DNA of 9,531 nucleotides from assembly GCA_024639745.1 (NCBI GenBank), contig JAHEHW010000037.1, positions 1 through 9,531 of the forward strand. Reading direction: 5' to 3'. Below the pieces are notes generated by a model. That model made no database searches. It had not been told where the DNA came from and saw nothing but the letters and a program-made list of their open reading frames with translations. The position numbers were made by a program, and so were the translations under genes. This stretch comes from Salaquimonas sp. (GTDB lineage: Bacteria > Pseudomonadota > Alphaproteobacteria > Rhizobiales > Rhizobiaceae). Numbering within the stretch: the stretch's first letter is position 1; every line of letters begins with the position of its first letter. Positions 7,200-9,531 of this stretch are shown here, one piece after another.

Positions 7200-8381
7200 T
7201 TACTCCTTCACGAAGAGTTTCCGGGGCCGGTCGCACAGGCATTCCGCAGCGCCGCTTTCGCGAATGCGGATCGGTTCTGTGATTTCGAGGCCCCAGTCAT
7301 CCATCCAGATGGCCGGCATGAAATGAAATGTCATGTTCGGTTCCAGCACGGTTGTGTCGCTCTTACGGATCGAAGCGGTGCGTTCACCCCAGTCCGGCGG
7401 ATAAGAAAGGCCAATGGCGTAGCCACACCGACCATCGCGTTGTATGCCTGCTTTTTCAAGGGCTGCGTAAAAGGCCCGTGCAATGTCGCCAGTGGTGTTG
7501 CCCGGTCGGGCAGCTTCCAGTCCGGCTGCAATACCTTCCTGGGCAACTTTTTCGGCTTCAAGGATCTCTGGAAAGGGCTTGCCGAGGAAAACGGTTCGGC
7601 AAAAGGGCGCATGATAACGCCTATAGCAGCCAGACAATTCGAAAAAGGTTGCTTCGCCCTTTTTGAACTCGCGGCCGTCCCAGGTCAGATGCGCTGCAGA
7701 GGCATCTGGACCGGAAGGCAATAACGGGACGATGGAGGCATAGTCGCCCCAATGCCCATCGGCTCCGGAAAGCGCGTCACGATAGATTTCGGCAACCAGT
7801 TCGTTCTTTTTCAGCCCAGGTTCGACCCGCTCGACAATCCCGTCGATCATTTTTTCAGAGATTCTCGCCGCGCGGCGGATGAATACGAGTTCTTCTTCCG
7901 ACTTGACCAGGCGCTGCCAGTTCACGAGCGCCGTCGCGTCGATGAACTCTGCGTCGGGCAATTGCGATTTTAGCGTTTCCCAGGCTTTGGCGGAGAAATA
8001 ATAGTTTTCCATCTCCACTCCAATGCGTCCAGACGCATATCCCATGCCGGAGATCAACCGAGCCAGATGCTCCATCGGGTGCATCACGGTATTCTGAACA
8101 TACTCATCGGGATATGGGCGGATATTGGCGTGATTCATCCAGACCGTCCGCTTGGCGCCCTGGCCGTCCATAAAGCGCCCCCACCATACAGGATCCTGAT
8201 CGTGGGTGATGATCACGCCTTGATGGACATAAAACGACCAGCCGTCATAACCGGTAAGCCACGCCATATTCGCCGGGTCCTCGAGAAAAAGAAGATCGAT
8301 CTCATTTGATTCCATCGCCTTGCGGGTCAGCTCCAGTCGACGGTCGTACTCTAATTTCGAAAAAGGAAGGTTCTCCGACAT
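7200..8381 (-). CDS. doeA: Ectoine hydrolase (DoeA/EutD type), peptidase M24 fold
   Basis: DoeA/EutD opens the ectoine ring to N-acetyl-L-2,4-diaminobutyrate in the cytoplasm, the first step of ectoine catabolism. The 393 residues match the family length and have a creatinase-type N-terminal domain (about 1-160, with MAWLTGYDGWSFYVHQG near residue 39) and a pita-bread domain (about 165-393). Aligning by eye with metal-dependent prolidases, the metal ligands are replaced: the first Asp is Glu248 (FFELSG), the second Asp falls on Pro259, the ligand His is Tyr321 (GYAIGL), and the Glu of the EPG motif is Met355 (FMPAIW). His231 (AAHLTW) resembles the catalytic His of creatinase. This fits a metal-independent hydrolase rather than an aminopeptidase. 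The start at 8381 is preceded by AAGGAA 10 bases upstream; an in-frame ATG at 8417 is possible but has no better site. It is first in an operon with the ArgE-like gene. Other creatinase-like amidohydrolases remain possible. Confidence 0.82.
   Translation of the reverse strand: MSENLPFSKLEYDRRLELTRKAMESNEIDLLFLEDPANMAWLTGYDGWSFYVHQGVIITHDQDPVWWGRFMDGQGAKRTVWMNHANIRPYPDEYVQNTVMHPMEHLARLISGMGYASGRIGVEMENYYFSAKAWETLKSQLPDAEFIDATALVNWQRLVKSEEELVFIRRAARISEKMIDGIVERVEPGLKKNELVAEIYRDALSGADGHWGDYASIVPLLPSGPDASAAHLTWDGREFKKGEATFFELSGCYRRYHAPFCRTVFLGKPFPEILEAEKVAQEGIAAGLEAARPGNTTGDIARAFYAALEKAGIQRDGRCGYAIGLSYPPDWGERTASIRKSDTTVLEPNMTFHFMPAIWMDDWGLEITEPIRIRESGAAECLCDRPRKLFVKE
7203..7208 (-). promoter_or_regulatory. 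Shine-Dalgarno of the ArgE-like gene embedded in the end of the doeA-like gene
   Basis: AAGGAG spans the last two sense codons of the upstream gene. That gene's TAA (7200-7202) follows at once, and the next ATG begins two bases later, at 7197, giving 5 bases between the site and the start. This arrangement indicates one transcript and probable translational coupling, meaning the two enzymes are made together. Confidence 0.85.
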
Positions 8382-8528
8382 GATCTGGTTGTTCCTTGAA
8401 TGAATGGGTGCAAACACCGTATTTCAAAGACAAAAAAGGTTCCAGACACCTTGCGCCAACTTGTAGTGCTTTTTGCGTAAAGAGCCTTTCCTGATTTCAA
8501 AAATCGCCTGCTTCTTGTGGCTTTTTGG

Positions 8529-8581
8529 CTATGCTTCATTTTCTGAACCGGGTTACCGGTCGACCTCGTCGCGAAGCATAG
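8529..8581 (+). repeat. Nested inverted repeat just upstream of the patatin remnant
   Basis: CTATGCTTC (8529-8537) and GAAGCATAG (8573-8581) are perfect 9-bp inverted arms 35 bases apart. Between them ACCGG (8547-8551) and CCGGT (8556-8560) form a second small stem around GTTA. The right arm ends one base before the AAAGGA ribosome binding site (8583-8588) of the patatin remnant. It could be an RNA leader structure affecting translation, or an operator for either divergent gene. It lacks a U-tract, so it is not a typical terminator. The rest of the 209-base gap (8382-8590) shows no convincing promoter hexamers. Confidence 0.55.
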
Positions 8582-8590
8582 TAAAGGACC

Positions 8591-8843
8591 ATGATGGCTG
8601 AACAAGAACCGGCCCAAACCGCCAAGGGAACCAAGAAGGTCGGTCTTGGCCTGCAGGGCGGCGGTTCGCATGGCGCGTTTACCTGGGTGTGCTTGACGAG
8701 CTCCTGAAGGACGAAAGAATTGACATCGATGCGATATCGGGCGCAAGGCGGCGGGCGAGTGGCTCGAAACGCATTACGATTCAATCGGCACGGCCTCCAG
8801 TCTCGATCTCAGGTCAAGGTTTCAGCCGGAAACCGAGGAATGA
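8591..8843 (+). pseudogene. Decayed patatin-like phospholipase (frameshift plus large internal deletion)
   Basis: From the ATG at 8591 (or 8594, better spaced from AAAGGA at 8583-8588) the frame encodes a patatin N-terminus with the oxyanion-hole motif LQGGGSHGAFTW (about 8651-8686). One G is then missing near 8685-8687: the expected GVLDELL continues only in the +1 shifted frame, while the original frame stops at 8705. In the shifted frame VLDELLKDERIDIDAISG runs to 8742, exactly where GTSAG with the nucleophile Ser should follow. Instead the sequence jumps, in a third frame, to KAAGEWLETHYDSIGTASSL (from 8745) and on to a TGA at 8841-8843, which looks like the extreme C-terminus of the same family. 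About 80 codons remain of a protein normally around 300 or more residues. The nucleophile and the catalytic Asp region are gone, so no lipase activity is possible. The upstream region and ribosome site look intact, suggesting fairly recent decay. Confidence 0.8.
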
Positions 8844-8869
8844 CAGGGACAGAAGCCTCAAATCCCCGG

Positions 8870-9531
8870 TTAGCGGTCCAGCATTCCGAACAGGCTATAG
8901 GCAGCGCGCAGATAGGTACGCCGCAGGGGCGGCAGCGGGAATTGCCGCGGCTGTGTCCGGATCAGGGCGGGCAGGGCGCTTTGATCTTTGGTGCCCGCGA
9001 TGAATCCGGCCGCCAATCGGCCGGCATAGCTCGCCATTGAAACCCCGTTCCCGTGCCACGCGAGCGCCGCATAAGCGTTTTCCCAATCGCCAACCGGACC
9101 GAGATAACAGGTAAGGTCGCGTGTCAGGCAGACGAGGCCGGACCAGAAATAATCGCTCTCAACGGAACGCCATGCGGGGAAAAAGCTATCGAAATTGGCG
9201 CGCAGGCGCCGATTCATCGCCGCTTCGCTGGCCTGCGTGCCGCTGACGCCGCCGCGCATCCCGAAAAGCATTCTTGGGCCTTCGCCGTCGATGCCTGGCA
9301 TCAGGCGGAAGTAATGCAAAAGTCGACGGGAATCGAAGCACATCTGATGGCTGGACCATCCCTGCGCGGCAAGCTCTTCGGGCGCAAGCGGACGGGTGAC
9401 GAGAATGTTTGAAAGTGCCGGCAGCAATTTGCCTCCCAGCCAGGCCGGGATGTCCTCGCTGCTGTAGCCGTTCGTTGCAATCAGCAGACGTTTCGCGGTA
9501 ATAACCGCTGCGGGCGTTACGATGCGATATG
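8870..9531 (-). CDS. FAD-dependent oxidoreductase, DAO/PuuB-like, C-terminal part (5' end outside window)
   Basis: The frame is open from the right edge (first full codon at 9529) to the TAA at 8870-8872, giving 219 residues of the C-terminal half. ATNGYSSEDIPAWLGGKLLP, next to the edge, is the segment after the FAD-binding region seen in DAO-family amine/amino-acid oxidases. The later WHGNGVSMASYAGRLAAG is the conserved C-terminal flavin-contacting motif of this family, comparable to gamma-glutamylputrescine oxidase PuuB. The N-terminal GxGxxG dinucleotide-binding motif would lie beyond the window, so it cannot be checked. Such enzymes oxidise secondary or primary amines of small metabolites; the substrate cannot be told from this part. 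The gene converges on the patatin remnant with a 26-base gap. It is on the same strand as the doeA-argE pair but separated from it by the remnant and about 490 bases, so a shared operon is unlikely. Confidence 0.85.
   Translation of the reverse strand, partial: YRIVTPAAVITAKRLLIATNGYSSEDIPAWLGGKLLPALSNILVTRPLAPEELAAQGWSSHQMCFDSRRLLHYFRLMPGIDGEGPRMLFGMRGGVSGTQASEAAMNRRLRANFDSFFPAWRSVESDYFWSGLVCLTRDLTCYLGPVGDWENAYAALAWHGNGVSMASYAGRLAAGFIAGTKDQSALPALIRTQPRQFPLPPLRRTYLRAAYSLFGMLDR

Noticed and set aside
7152..7724. 190-codon plus-strand frame opposite the doeA/argE junction
   Set aside because: It is antisense to two conserved enzymes and has no recognisable motif.
8421..8448. EcfG-like (general stress) promoter before doeA: GGAAC ... 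CGGT on the minus strand
   Set aside because: The spacer is 19 bases rather than 16-17 and the -10 core reads CGGT rather than CGTT.
8351..9003. Open frames across the intergenic region and the patatin remnant on both strands
   Set aside because: The minus-strand frames are antisense to the remnant and leader. The plus-strand frame from 8689 is the middle piece of the patatin remnant continuing out of frame into sequence antisense to the oxidoreductase.

Overview
The window reads as chromosomal DNA of an alphaproteobacterium, most likely of the order Hyphomicrobiales (rhizobia and relatives). The reasons are the CckA hybrid kinase with alphaproteobacterial architecture, a CtrA-type box (TTAACCAT) upstream of it, rhizobial-looking Mfd and ArgE-like proteins, and an orphan FliO-like gene beside cckA. 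I cannot name the genus. An ectoine-hydrolase-type gene would suit a marine or salt-exposed lineage, but that is inference. Base composition looks even and moderately GC-rich throughout, with no insertion sequence, tRNA, rRNA or CRISPR array.

Layout, left to right. (1) Bases 2-2161, +: the C-terminal ~720 residues of Mfd, cut by the window edge. (2) 2193-3065, -: a membrane-anchored FliO-like protein with a long Ser/Thr/Pro/Ala-rich tail, converging on mfd. (3) 3066-3302: a 237-base divergent intergenic region with a 14-bp perfect palindrome and a CtrA-like site midway between the two start codons. (4) 3303-5996, +: cckA, complete, with two membrane helices, PAS-type sensory segments, a kinase core and a receiver domain. 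(5) 6016-7197, -, and 7200-8381, -: a two-gene operon transcribed right to left, first a DoeA/EutD-type ectoine hydrolase (peptidase M24 fold), then an ArgE-like M20 deacetylase. The Shine-Dalgarno sequence of the second gene lies inside the last codons of the first. (6) 8382-8590: a 209-base divergent intergenic region holding a 9-bp inverted repeat. (7) 8591-8843, +: a wrecked patatin-like phospholipase gene with a one-base frameshift and a large in-gene deletion that removes the catalytic Ser motif. (8) 8870-9531, -: the C-terminal part of a FAD-dependent (DAO family) oxidoreductase, cut by the right edge.

Functionally there are two blocks. The left half is housekeeping and cell-cycle control: DNA repair coupled to transcription, and the kinase at the top of the CckA-ChpT-CtrA relay, apparently under a CtrA box of its own. 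The right half is accessory catabolism. The M24 protein should open the ectoine ring to N-acetyl-2,4-diaminobutyrate. The ArgE-like enzyme next to it is well placed to remove the acetyl group, because that compound is a one-carbon-shorter homologue of N-acetylornithine. No DoeB/EutE-type deacetylase (AstE/AspA family) is present in the window, which makes this pairing the most interesting functional hypothesis here. The clearest structural surprise is the decayed patatin gene with an apparently intact leader.
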